DNA from: Candidatus Moraniibacteriota bacterium
Lineage (GTDB): Bacteria > Patescibacteriota > Minisyncoccia > Moranbacterales > UBA1568
DNA length: 18,852 nt
Direction of reading: 5' to 3'
NCBI GenBank assembly: GCA_017992575.1
Contig: JAGOOJ010000009.1
Location: 1 to 18,852 of the forward strand
The notes under the pieces were generated by a model. The model had not been told where the DNA came from. It saw only the letters and a program-made list of their open reading frames with translations, and ran no database searches. Both the position numbers and the translations under genes were made by a program. This document shows positions 7,377-13,925 of the stretch, piece by piece (positions within the stretch are counted from its first letter, which is position 1; every line of letters starts with the position of its first letter).

Positions 7377-7408
7377 TGCAAAACAGTCACTTCTGAAGTT
7401 ATTTTGCA
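7377..7408 (-). promoter_or_regulatory. Dyad in the dnaA leader
   Basis: TGCAAAA (7377-7383) and TTTTGCA (7402-7408) form a perfect 7-bp inverted repeat, with a possible inner ACTT/AAGT stem (7389-7392 and 7396-7399). It lies between the predicted dnaA promoter and the start codon, 18 bases from the ATG, so it could fold in the mRNA leader or act as a protein-binding dyad. No known factor is recognised. Confidence 0.35.
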
Positions 7409-7412
7409 AAAG

Positions 7413-7507
7413 AGTGGATAATTCAACGGGATGAAGCCCATTATATCATGTGCTTTTGAAAGGAGCGAGAGTTTTCATGTTTGGAAGAGTGGATAATGGG
7501 TGGATAA
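7413..7507 (-). promoter_or_regulatory. DnaA-box cluster upstream of dnaA
   Basis: Three minus-strand boxes: TTATCCACT (7421-7413), TTATCCACT (7496-7488) and TTATCCACC (7507-7499), each one base from the TTATCCACA consensus. The last two are exactly 11 bases apart and the first is 75 bases away, near seven turns. They bracket the predicted dnaA -10, so they could serve autoregulation, be a second origin sub-region, or both. Confidence 0.7.
7440..7448 (-). promoter_or_regulatory. Predicted dnaA promoter, extended -10
   Basis: On the minus strand TGATATAAT (7448-7440) is a perfect TATAAT with a TGn extension. No good -35 is visible, which is normal for extended -10 promoters. The predicted start of transcription near 7433 gives a leader of about 75 bases containing one DnaA box and the 7377-7408 dyad. 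Confidence 0.55.
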
Positions 7508-7549
7508 GTTTAAAAAACATAATAAATAAGCCATTAAATTGATTATTTT

Positions 7550-7570
7550 AGTATTTTTAAGAAAAATACT
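7550..7570. repeat. Perfect 9-bp AT-rich palindrome
   Basis: AGTATTTTT (7550-7558), loop AAG, AAAAATACT (7562-7570). It lies between the divergent dnaA and rpmH promoters in an AT-rich tract (about 7508-7570). It has only two G/C pairs and no gene ends into it, so it is not read as a terminator; a DNA-level role at the origin side region or a regulator site is possible. Confidence 0.5.
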
Positions 7571-7623
7571 TTTGTTGGTAGTCTGGAAACTTTAATGGAA
7601 AAGAGGAAAATGGAGTTAAAAGG

Positions 7624-7651
7624 TTGACTTTCTTTCCTTTTCTGGTACACT
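7624..7651 (+). promoter_or_regulatory. Predicted rpmH promoter
   Basis: TTGACT (-35, 7624-7629), 16-base spacer, TACACT (-10, 7646-7651) preceded by TGG, an extended -10. It lies 38 bases before the rpmH ATG and would drive rpmH and probably rnpA, yidC and khpB downstream. Confidence 0.68.
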
Positions 7652-7689
7652 GGACAAACATTTCACTAAGACTAATTTATTGCTCTAGT

Positions 7690-7830
7690 ATGTCAAAGAA
7701 AACATACCAACCGAAAAGTCGGAAACGTTCCCGGAGACACGGATTCCTCAAGCGGATGAATACCAAGGGTGGCCAGGCCGTTATTACACGACGACGACGT
7801 CAGGGACGAAAAAAGCTTACTACAGCATAG
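7690..7830 (+). CDS. rpmH: 50S ribosomal protein L34
   Basis: A 46-residue, strongly basic protein beginning MSKKTYQPKSRKRSRRHGF and continuing with KRMNTKGGQAVITRRR, the almost invariant L34 pattern, of normal length. It binds 23S rRNA in the large subunit. The frame is open back to a TTG at 7624, but that codon is part of the predicted -35 box, and L34 proteins begin at this Met, so the ATG at 7690 is chosen. No Shine-Dalgarno site is seen. The gene is divergent from dnaA and heads the rpmH-rnpA-yidC-khpB cluster seen beside origins in many bacteria. Confidence 0.97.
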   Translation: MSKKTYQPKSRKRSRRHGFLKRMNTKGGQAVITRRRRQGRKKLTTA

Positions 7831-7869
7831 ATTTGCTTTATTTTGGGTATTATTTCATCAAAATTACCT

Positions 7870-7877
7870 GAGGGGGG
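7870..7877 (+). promoter_or_regulatory. Shine-Dalgarno site of rnpA
   Basis: GAGGGGGG ends 9 bases before the ATG at 7887. It decides against the nearer ATG at 7879, which meets TGA after four codons. It is one of the few strong ribosome sites in the window. Confidence 0.6.
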
Positions 7878-7886
7878 TATGTCAAT

Positions 7887-8228
7887 ATGCTGAAAAAGGC
7901 CTGGCGTCTCACAAAAAATGAAGATTTTGAAAGGGTGTTTCGAAAGGGGACTCCCCTTTTTTTTGGGGCTATCGGCTGTAAAGTCCTCCCAAATGATTTT
8001 GGCTCCATTCGACTCGGTTTTTCTTTGAGTAAAAAACACGTCATAACAGTAGCGAATCGAAATCGGCTGAGAAGGGTCTTAGTAGAGCCATTTTCAGAGT
8101 ATTTTTTGGATGATAGTCATAGGTGTTCGGTAGATGTTGTTTTCTTTACGGTTAGAAAAATAGAGAAAGGCCATACCAGCCCCTTTGCTTCAGTGGGCGA
8201 AAGCGTTGTAAAATACATAAGTCGTTAA
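7887..8228 (+). CDS. rnpA: Ribonuclease P protein component
   Basis: A 113-residue basic protein, the usual length for RnpA. Residues 5-20 (AWRLTKNEDFERVFRK) match the start of the family, and IRLGFSLSKKHVITVANRNRL region (41-61) holds the signature RNR motif (58-60) followed by RRVL, which contacts the RNase P RNA and the 5' leader of precursor tRNA. It assists the catalytic RNA in tRNA 5' maturation. The RNase P RNA gene is not in this window. The stop codon at 8226-8228 abuts the TTG start proposed for yidC, suggesting coupled translation. The gap to rpmH is 56 bases without a terminator. Confidence 0.95.
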   Translation: MLKKAWRLTKNEDFERVFRKGTPLFFGAIGCKVLPNDFGSIRLGFSLSKKHVITVANRNRLRRVLVEPFSEYFLDDSHRCSVDVVFFTVRKIEKGHTSPFASVGESVVKYISR

Positions 8229-8975
8229 TTGATTGCATTATTTTTTATGGTTGCTCTTTTTCATTCATTCATCTATCAACCAATCTATAATCTGCTGGTA
8301 TTCTTCTATAATGTTATTCCGGGCCACGATTTTGGAATCGCTATTATTCTGACTACCCTCTTTATTAAGACGCTTTTTATCCCACTTTCGAAAAAACAGA
8401 TCGAAACTCAGAAAAAGATGCAGGAGCTTCAGCCAAAAATTAAGGAGCTTCAAAAACAGCATAAGGATAATAAAGAAAAGCAAACAAAGGCAATAATGGA
8501 GCTCTATCGTGAGCATAAGACAAACCCTTTTAGTGGGTGCCTCCCCCTGATTGTTCAATTAATTGTCCTTATTGCTATTTATCGCGTTATAATTAATATT
8601 TCTCAGGCAGGGTTTACCATTAATGTTGCTGATCTCTACTCCTTTGTTTCTGATCCTGGTGGAGTGCGTCATCTTTTCTTAAATTTTGTTGACTTGACTC
8701 GACCAAACTATATTCTCGCCTTTTTCTCTGCTTTGGCCCAGTATTATCAGACAAAAATGCTCTTTTCAGGACAGCAGAGTCTCCCGACAACTCCCAAAGA
8801 TGATGAACAGCCGGATTTTGCTACTATTATGAACAAGCAAATGCTCTATCTTGGACCTGCGATAACATTTTTTGTGGGCGTGACGTTCCCTGCCGCGCTG
8901 GCCCTGTATTGGCTTTTCTCGACCTTATTTATGATTTTTCAGCAAAAAGCGCTTTTTAAGACTAAGTCTGAGTAA
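8229..8975 (+). CDS. yidC: YidC/Oxa1 family membrane protein insertase
   Basis: A 248-residue protein of the short, Gram-positive-like YidC class, lacking the large periplasmic domain of proteobacterial YidC. Membrane segments lie at about 5-30, 35-53, 103-123, 160-175 and 207-236. The cytoplasmic hairpin after the second segment (KKMQELQPKIKELQKQ) is a coiled coil, and NPFSGCLPLIVQL (99-111) is the conserved family motif. It inserts and folds membrane proteins, alone or with SecYEG. The groove Arg found in SpoIIIJ/YidC2 (IIIRLLILP) is Lys here (LFIKTLFIP, residue 47). The start is uncertain: TTG at 8229, directly after the rnpA stop, or ATG at 8247; neither has a good ribosome site. The next gene follows after 13 bases. 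Confidence 0.95.
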   Translation: MIALFFMVALFHSFIYQPIYNLLVFFYNVIPGHDFGIAIILTTLFIKTLFIPLSKKQIETQKKMQELQPKIKELQKQHKDNKEKQTKAIMELYREHKTNPFSGCLPLIVQLIVLIAIYRVIINISQAGFTINVADLYSFVSDPGGVRHLFLNFVDLTRPNYILAFFSALAQYYQTKMLFSGQQSLPTTPKDDEQPDFATIMNKQMLYLGPAITFFVGVTFPAALALYWLFSTLFMIFQQKALFKTKSE

Positions 8976-8988
8976 TAGGAACAATTAT

Positions 8989-9471
8989 ATGATTCACTAT
9001 CAAAAAGAGATAATTGAGACCATTATAAGGGAGCTTTTTGAAAAGATGGGGTTTTCTCCTCTATCGATTGAAATTAATGAGACACAGGCTCTTATTCCAT
9101 TAGTGTATTGTTCTATTCATGTTGATGAGGGGCAAAATTTTCTCATCGGGCAATATGGGATGAATTTATCCGCTCTACAGCACCTGGTGCGTATTTTGGT
9201 GAGAAAAGCGTTAGACGAGAAAATGGAAATTGTTGTAGATATTAATGATTATTTTCTGGAGAAGAAGCAACTTTTAGAAAAAGAGGCTGAACAAGGCTTA
9301 AAAGAAGCTCTTCAAAACAATATTGCTGTAAAACTTCGTCCGATGCTTCCGTATGAACGAAAGATCGTCCATACCCTCCTTTCTACTAATGAAAGTGTTA
9401 TGACAGAAAGTGTGGGAGTAGGCGAGGCTCGTCAGGTGATGATTTGTCCTAAGCCGTTGGTATTGGAGTAA
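8989..9471 (+). CDS. khpB: RNA-binding protein KhpB (Jag): KH and R3H domains
   Basis: A 160-residue protein directly downstream of yidC, the conserved position of jag/khpB. It has a KH-type domain (about 25-85) with the GxxG loop GQYG (54-57) followed by NLSALQHLVRIL, and an R3H domain (about 98-160) with RPMLPYERKIVH (117-128) and TESVGVGEARQVMI (139-152). The N-terminal Jag-N domain present in Bacillus is missing, as in other short versions. Family knowledge: KhpB, often with KhpA, binds RNA and influences cell elongation and division. The ATG is preceded by AGGAACAATTAT, giving a weak AGGA ribosome site. The gap to the following flippase gene is 26 bases with no terminator, so transcription may run into the polysaccharide genes. 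Confidence 0.93.
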   Translation: MIHYQKEIIETIIRELFEKMGFSPLSIEINETQALIPLVYCSIHVDEGQNFLIGQYGMNLSALQHLVRILVRKALDEKMEIVVDINDYFLEKKQLLEKEAEQGLKEALQNNIAVKLRPMLPYERKIVHTLLSTNESVMTESVGVGEARQVMICPKPLVLE

Positions 9472-9497
9472 GTCTCGCCTGTTTTATCAAAAAAGAT

Positions 9498-10964
9498 ATG
9501 ATTCTTGCGAGGAAAATTGCCTATAACGTTATCCTCAACTCCTTCTTGAAGGTTTTTTCAACAGTCGCTCTCTCTCTTGTATCCATTCGTCTCATGACAG
9601 GCTATTTGGGTCAGGATGGGTTTGGAAAGTATGCGACTATTTTGGCATTTTTTGCCTTTTTTACTGCTGTGACAGACCTTGGACTGGGTTCGGTGACCGC
9701 TCGGGAGATTTCCCGCTCTGGGGCTGATGAGGAGAAAATTCTCGGAAATGTTATAGCCCTTCGTCTAACAACTTCTTTTATACTTCTTTGTGTTGCTCCA
9801 GTGGCTATTCTTCTGTATACCGACTCAGTTGATGTGAAGGTAGGAGTGTTTATTGCTGCTTTGGCCACTATTTTCGCTACGTTTTCCTCAGTAATGAACG
9901 GTATCTTTCAAAAACACCTGGCAATGGACAGGATTGCCATGATTGAATTTCTTGGAAAACTTCTTCAGGTAGGGCTTATTTTTCTTGTAGTCAAGGAGGA
10001 TCTTGGCTTTTTCCCTATTACTTGTACACTCATCGTCGCTCTAGCGTTTAATGCCTTTACGGCCTTTCTTTTTAGTCGGCGTTATGTAAAATTCTCTCCC
10101 CATTTTAATTTTTCCTACTGGAAAGAGTTTTTGGGACAATCTTTACCTATGGGAGCAACAGCTATTATTACCTTTGCTTATTTTAAGATGGATACTATTC
10201 TGCTTTCGGTTTTACAATCGAATGCCCATGTTGGTATTTACAATGTCGCCTATAAAATCATGGAAAATTTGATTTTTTTTCCGGCCATGTTATCAGGACT
10301 CATTCTCCCTCTCCTCTCAAGGTTCATTTTTACAGACCGACCTCGCTTTGAAGAAATAGCTAATAAAACGTTCAAGGTATTCATTATTATTGTTGTTCCT
10401 ATTGTGATAGGAACATGGTTTTTAGCCCCTGACATAGTGGCTATTGTTTCTGGACCCGAGTTTGAGGCGTCTGCTACAGTGTTACGGATACTGATTTTTG
10501 CCCTCGGTTTTATCTTTTTTGGGAGTTACTTCAATATGTTACTGGTGGTAGCTAATGCTCAGAAGAAACTGATGCAGACGCTTATTTTTGCTGCGACATT
10601 CAATATCGCTCTGAATCTGTTTATGATACCTCGCTATTCCTACCTTGGTTCTGCTACGACCGCCCTTTTTACGGAGGCCCTTGTGGTTTTCCTTACCGGA
10701 ATGCTGGTCTATCGTCATATTCACTTTACTCCGTCGTTTGAGAGTGTTAAATGGATATTGGTTTCAGGAGTGGCTATGGCTCTCGCGCTTTTTTTTCTCG
10801 ATCCGTTCTCTTTTTTCCTGTCAGGCTGTGTTGGCATGGGAGTATATATTGTTATGCTCTGGCTGACGCGCGCCGTGAGCCCTGAGGAAATCGCGAGTAT
10901 TTTTCAGAAAGACCAGTCTCTCCCTTTGTCTGAGTCCGAACGCATCGAGACACTTGTTCCGTAG
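9498..10964 (+). CDS. Wzx-like polysaccharide flippase (MOP superfamily)
   Basis: A 488-residue, very hydrophobic protein with about 12-14 predicted membrane helices. The start ARKIAYNVILNSFLKVF and the following RLMTGYLGQDGFGKYAT resemble the first helix and loop of Wzx/RfbX-type exporters, and the central GATAIITFAYFKMDTILL segment matches the seventh-helix region of the family. Such proteins flip lipid-linked oligosaccharide repeat units across the cytoplasmic membrane. The neighbours fit: two GT2 glycosyltransferases and two O-antigen polymerase/ligase-like proteins follow on the same strand. The stop codon is merged with the ribosome site of the next gene (GAGGTGG starts on its last base). 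The substrate cannot be told. A MATE or MurJ-type lipid II flippase is less likely given the neighbours. Confidence 0.87.
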   Translation: MILARKIAYNVILNSFLKVFSTVALSLVSIRLMTGYLGQDGFGKYATILAFFAFFTAVTDLGLGSVTAREISRSGADEEKILGNVIALRLTTSFILLCVAPVAILLYTDSVDVKVGVFIAALATIFATFSSVMNGIFQKHLAMDRIAMIEFLGKLLQVGLIFLVVKEDLGFFPITCTLIVALAFNAFTAFLFSRRYVKFSPHFNFSYWKEFLGQSLPMGATAIITFAYFKMDTILLSVLQSNAHVGIYNVAYKIMENLIFFPAMLSGLILPLLSRFIFTDRPRFEEIANKTFKVFIIIVVPIVIGTWFLAPDIVAIVSGPEFEASATVLRILIFALGFIFFGSYFNMLLVVANAQKKLMQTLIFAATFNIALNLFMIPRYSYLGSATTALFTEALVVFLTGMLVYRHIHFTPSFESVKWILVSGVAMALALFFLDPFSFFLSGCVGMGVYIVMLWLTRAVSPEEIASIFQKDQSLPLSESERIETLVP

Positions 10965-10970
10965 AGGTGG
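10964..10970 (+). promoter_or_regulatory. Shine-Dalgarno site deciding the GTG start of the first glycosyltransferase
   Basis: GAGGTGG begins on the last base of the flippase stop codon and ends 9 bases before GTG at 10980. The alternative in-frame ATG at 10992 would be 21 bases away, so GTG is preferred. Confidence 0.55.
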
Positions 10971-10979
10971 TCAAAACAT

Positions 10980-11858
10980 GTGAGTTTCATTATGGCAATC
11001 CCTTTCCCGAAAGTAGGTATCGTGGTGCTTAATTTTAATGGTCATGACTGTCTTTTTTCTTGTCTTACTTCTCTTCGCGAGCTTCAATATTCGAATTTTT
11101 TTGTTGTAGTGGTGGATAATGCCTCAGAGGATAGTTCTTTTTCAGATGCCATGGCGCACTTTCCAGATTTTTACTTTGTGAGAAGCGCAGAGAACAAGGG
11201 TTTTTCTGGTGGAATGAATATTGGCATACGAGAAGCTCTGACTCGAGGCGCTCATTGGGTTTGGTTGTTCAATAATGACGCTCACGCTGATAAAAAGGCG
11301 CTTTCCTGGTTGGTAGAGTCTGCTCTCAAGAATGAGACGGCCGGATTGCTCAGTCCTTGTATTTATTCTGAAAAAACTGGAAATCTTTGGTTTGGTGGAG
11401 GTGTGATAGATTCTTTTCGGATGAGGGTGAAGCATATTTCTCCAAGAGCAAGTGATCTTGCAAAACCATGGTATGAGAGTGAATTTTTAACTGGCTGTGC
11501 CCTCTTTATCAGTAAAGAGACTATCGATCGTGTAGGGTTTCTAGATGAGCGTTTCTTTTTGTATTACGAGGATGCTGATTATTCAGTACGGGTCAGGAAA
11601 TTGGGTATTGCAACACTGGTAGTTCCTCAAGCACGTGTGTTTCATGAAGAACAGAGCCAAAAAAATAGTGAGAAACTCTACTATTTGGTATTTTCTGGGC
11701 TGTTATTTTTTAGAAAACACGCTTCAGGGTGGCAGAAGCCATATTATTTTGTCTATGCTACAATGCGAAGGATAAAAAACGTTCTGGATCTGATGCTTGG
11801 GAGGGGCTATGCATCGGCAGTCTATCGAGCCTATCATGATTTTTACCATGGCCACTAA
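10980..11858 (+). CDS. Family 2 glycosyltransferase (rhamnosyltransferase-like)
   Basis: A 292-residue protein with a GT-A fold. KVGIVVLNFNG (11-21) is the first strand; VDNASEDSS (45-53) the nucleotide-sugar loop; ENKGFSGGMNIGI (71-83) and LFNNDA (96-101) hold the DXD-like metal site; TGCALFI (171-177) and ERFFLYYEDADYSVRVR (190-206) form the acceptor-side ED catalytic region typical of the WcaE/RfbF-like rhamnosyltransferase group. It would transfer a sugar from a nucleotide donor to the growing lipid-linked glycan on the cytoplasmic face. The C-terminal 60 residues are basic and amphipathic, suggesting membrane association. GTG at 10980 is chosen for its ribosome site. The coding end overlaps the next gene by 11 bases. 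Donor and acceptor are unknown. Confidence 0.92.
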   Translation: MSFIMAIPFPKVGIVVLNFNGHDCLFSCLTSLRELQYSNFFVVVVDNASEDSSFSDAMAHFPDFYFVRSAENKGFSGGMNIGIREALTRGAHWVWLFNNDAHADKKALSWLVESALKNETAGLLSPCIYSEKTGNLWFGGGVIDSFRMRVKHISPRASDLAKPWYESEFLTGCALFISKETIDRVGFLDERFFLYYEDADYSVRVRKLGIATLVVPQARVFHEEQSQKNSEKLYYLVFSGLLFFRKHASGWQKPYYFVYATMRRIKNVLDLMLGRGYASAVYRAYHDFYHGH

Positions 11859-12645
11859 CCCTCTCATTTCTATTGTTATTGTGAATTTTCAGAGCGTTTG
11901 GTCGCTTTCTTTGGCTCTAGAAAGCCTTTTTTCACGAGAACACGAAATGAATTCCTTTGAAGTGCTCGTTTTTAATAACGATAGTAACGAAAAACGTGTA
12001 CTAGAACAGTTATCGCGCTCTTTGCCTTTCCGTCTCATTCAAAGTGAAAAGAATATCGGATTTGGCCAAGGAGTGAACCAGGCGGTAGCACAGGCTCGAG
12101 GATCATTACTTGGTTTTCTAAACCCAGATACTCGGTGGCTCAGGGAGAGTCTTTTGGAGATTCACCAATTTGTTATAAATCAATCACGAGAAACCGTTCT
12201 CGGCCTGCGACTAGTGGATGAAAATGGTGCGCCAGAGCGCTTTAGTAATGGACTTGCTCCGACGTTTCCGCTCCTTTTTAGAAATAAACTGACCTCTGTT
12301 TTTGATGACACCCGAAACAGCCGGTTAGAAAAAAATATTGATTGGGTAAGTGGCGGAGGTATGTTTCTGTCAAAAAAACTCTTCCTCAGTCTCGGTGGTT
12401 TTGATGCAGATTACTTTCTTTACTTTGAAGACGTTGATTTGTGTCTTCGTGCCAAGAAGGAAGGCACTTTTATTCTGTGTGACCCACGTTTTTCTTTAGA
12501 ACACAGTGGTGGAAAAAGCTTTTCTTCTCGAGAAGCTCAGAAATCACTGTACTATAAGGCGCAGGATATTTATTTTCAAAAACACCGTTCGAAAGGTGAA
12601 CTTTTTTTGCTCCGTTTGTTCCATCAAGTTTTGAAAAGAGTATGA
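11848..12645 (+). CDS. Family 2 glycosyltransferase, second of pair
   Basis: A 265-residue GT-A enzyme starting MATNPLISIVIVNFQS; the ATG at 11848 is chosen because the first beta strand begins right after it, although the frame extends upstream (11797, 11836). Motifs in order: VFNNDSNEKR (41-50), EKNIGFGQGVNQAV (67-80), LNPDTR (91-96) with the DXD-like NPD, WVSGGGMF (166-173) and DADYFLYFEDVDLCLRAKK (186-204). The order and spacing match the upstream glycosyltransferase, so both belong to the same subgroup, yet their sequences differ widely, so they probably act on different acceptors. It overlaps the upstream gene by 11 bases and shares ATGA (12642-12645) with the next gene, implying translational coupling. 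The specificity is unknown. Confidence 0.92.
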   Translation: MATNPLISIVIVNFQSVWSLSLALESLFSREHEMNSFEVLVFNNDSNEKRVLEQLSRSLPFRLIQSEKNIGFGQGVNQAVAQARGSLLGFLNPDTRWLRESLLEIHQFVINQSRETVLGLRLVDENGAPERFSNGLAPTFPLLFRNKLTSVFDDTRNSRLEKNIDWVSGGGMFLSKKLFLSLGGFDADYFLYFEDVDLCLRAKKEGTFILCDPRFSLEHSGGKSFSSREAQKSLYYKAQDIYFQKHRSKGELFLLRLFHQVLKRV

Positions 12646-13925
12646 ATAATCTCTTTGTTTTGTATTTTCTTTTTCTTCCGTTTCAGTTTGCTCTCTCTCC
12701 TGTTTCTGGGGTAGACTTGGCTTCCATACGTCTTTTGACGCTTTTTTTGTTTCTTGTTTGGTTATCAAGAGGACTCATACAGAGAAGAATACTTCTCCCC
12801 AAGCTTCTCCCGCTGTTTCTTTTTTCCGGGTTCCTCTTTATTGCTTTGGGTTCATTCCTGTGGTCTGAACATATTGTTCTGGCGCTTCGTAAGACGCTTT
12901 TTCTCTTCTCATTCGCTCCACTTTTTATTATCCTTGCTTCTTGGTTTGAAGAACAACGATCGGCTCGGCTAGTAGTATTGACATCATTTGTGGCGGGAGC
13001 CTTTCTGTCTGCCATTACAGGAATTTTCTTTTTTTTGAGTCAATTTATTTTTGGTGTGGAACGTGTTTTCTCTTTTCTTATTGGGAGTGTCCTCCCGTTC
13101 TTTTTAGGAACGACGTTTGCACAGTCGGTAGCTGAATATCCGAGCTTGCTAGTGAATATTTCCGGTATGACTGTCCTCCGTGCTTCCGGTATATTTCCTG
13201 ATCCACATATGTTTTCTATCTTTATTGGTATGGCTCTGCCATTGGCACTGGTATTTTTTTTGCAGGCCACAGCCCCGTACAAAAAATACTGGGGAATCGT
13301 TTTTATGGGCATTCTTATTGGTGATTTGCTGAGTTTTTCTCGTGGTGCGTATGTGGCCCTTTTGGGAGCAATGGTGGTTGCACTTTTTGCTTCTGGTAGA
13401 ATGTCTTATTTTTCTTTGCGTCAAAAATGGGCGGGGTTTATTTTTGGAATGGTTGTCCTCGCCATGTTAGCCAGTAGCCCTATTGGAACACGTTTTTTCT
13501 CGAGTTTTTCCCAGGATGATGGTTCTAATATTGAGCGACTCCGTTTGTGGCAGGAGGCAGTGTACCATGTGTCTGAGCGACCTTTCTTTGGTGTTGGCTT
13601 GGGCAATTATGCCATAACAGTACATCCTGGTGCTTCGTCTCGCGATCCAATATATGCCCATAATCTTTTTTTGGATATTGCGGTCGAGATTGGTCTTGTG
13701 GGACTCTTTTTCTTTGTAGCCCTGCTGGGCGTGGCTACCTTGGGGTTATGGAATTCTTGGAAGCGAGAGCATAATAGATTGGCCTTTGGAGCATTGATAT
13801 CCCTGAGTATATTGAGTATACACTCGCTTTTTGAAACCCCCCTCTTTTCGGTACATGTATTACCAGGACTCCTCCTCTTGCTGTCTCTGGGTGTATCATA
13901 CATATATGACAAAAAAAATACCTAA
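12642..13925 (+). CDS. O-antigen polymerase/ligase-like membrane protein (Wzy_C superfamily)
   Basis: A 427-residue protein with about 10-12 membrane helices. Family features: RASGIFPDPHMFSIF (180-194), LSFSRGAYVALL (230-241), then after a loop IERLRLWQEA (297-306), PFFGVGLGNYA (314-324) and AHNLFLDIAVEIGLVG (339-354). This order is typical of the Wzy/WaaL O-antigen ligase domain, where the large outer loop before PFxGxGxxNY binds the lipid-linked donor. It would either polymerise repeat units or attach finished glycan to a carrier. The ATG sits in an ATGA overlap with the preceding glycosyltransferase. The C-terminus overlaps the next gene by 20 bases. Polymerase versus ligase cannot be decided by sequence reading. 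Confidence 0.85.
   Translation: MNNLFVLYFLFLPFQFALSPVSGVDLASIRLLTLFLFLVWLSRGLIQRRILLPKLLPLFLFSGFLFIALGSFLWSEHIVLALRKTLFLFSFAPLFIILASWFEEQRSARLVVLTSFVAGAFLSAITGIFFFLSQFIFGVERVFSFLIGSVLPFFLGTTFAQSVAEYPSLLVNISGMTVLRASGIFPDPHMFSIFIGMALPLALVFFLQATAPYKKYWGIVFMGILIGDLLSFSRGAYVALLGAMVVALFASGRMSYFSLRQKWAGFIFGMVVLAMLASSPIGTRFFSSFSQDDGSNIERLRLWQEAVYHVSERPFFGVGLGNYAITVHPGASSRDPIYAHNLFLDIAVEIGLVGLFFFVALLGVATLGLWNSWKREHNRLAFGALISLSILSIHSLFETPLFSVHVLPGLLLLLSLGVSYIYDKKNT

Noticed and set aside
7550..7570. The 9-bp palindrome as an intrinsic terminator
   Set aside because: Only two G/C pairs and no gene converges on it from either side.
7624..7689. Upstream extension of rpmH from TTG at 7624
   Set aside because: The TTG belongs to the predicted -35 box, and the added residues are unlike L34, which begins at the ATG at 7690.
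11797..11847. Longer start for the second glycosyltransferase
   Set aside because: It would put 17 non-family residues before the first beta strand and enlarge the overlap with the upstream gene; ATG 11848 fits the fold.
13831..13905. Longer start for the second polymerase/ligase-like gene
   Set aside because: These residues are a shadow of the upstream gene in another frame; ATG 13906 begins a normal membrane protein.
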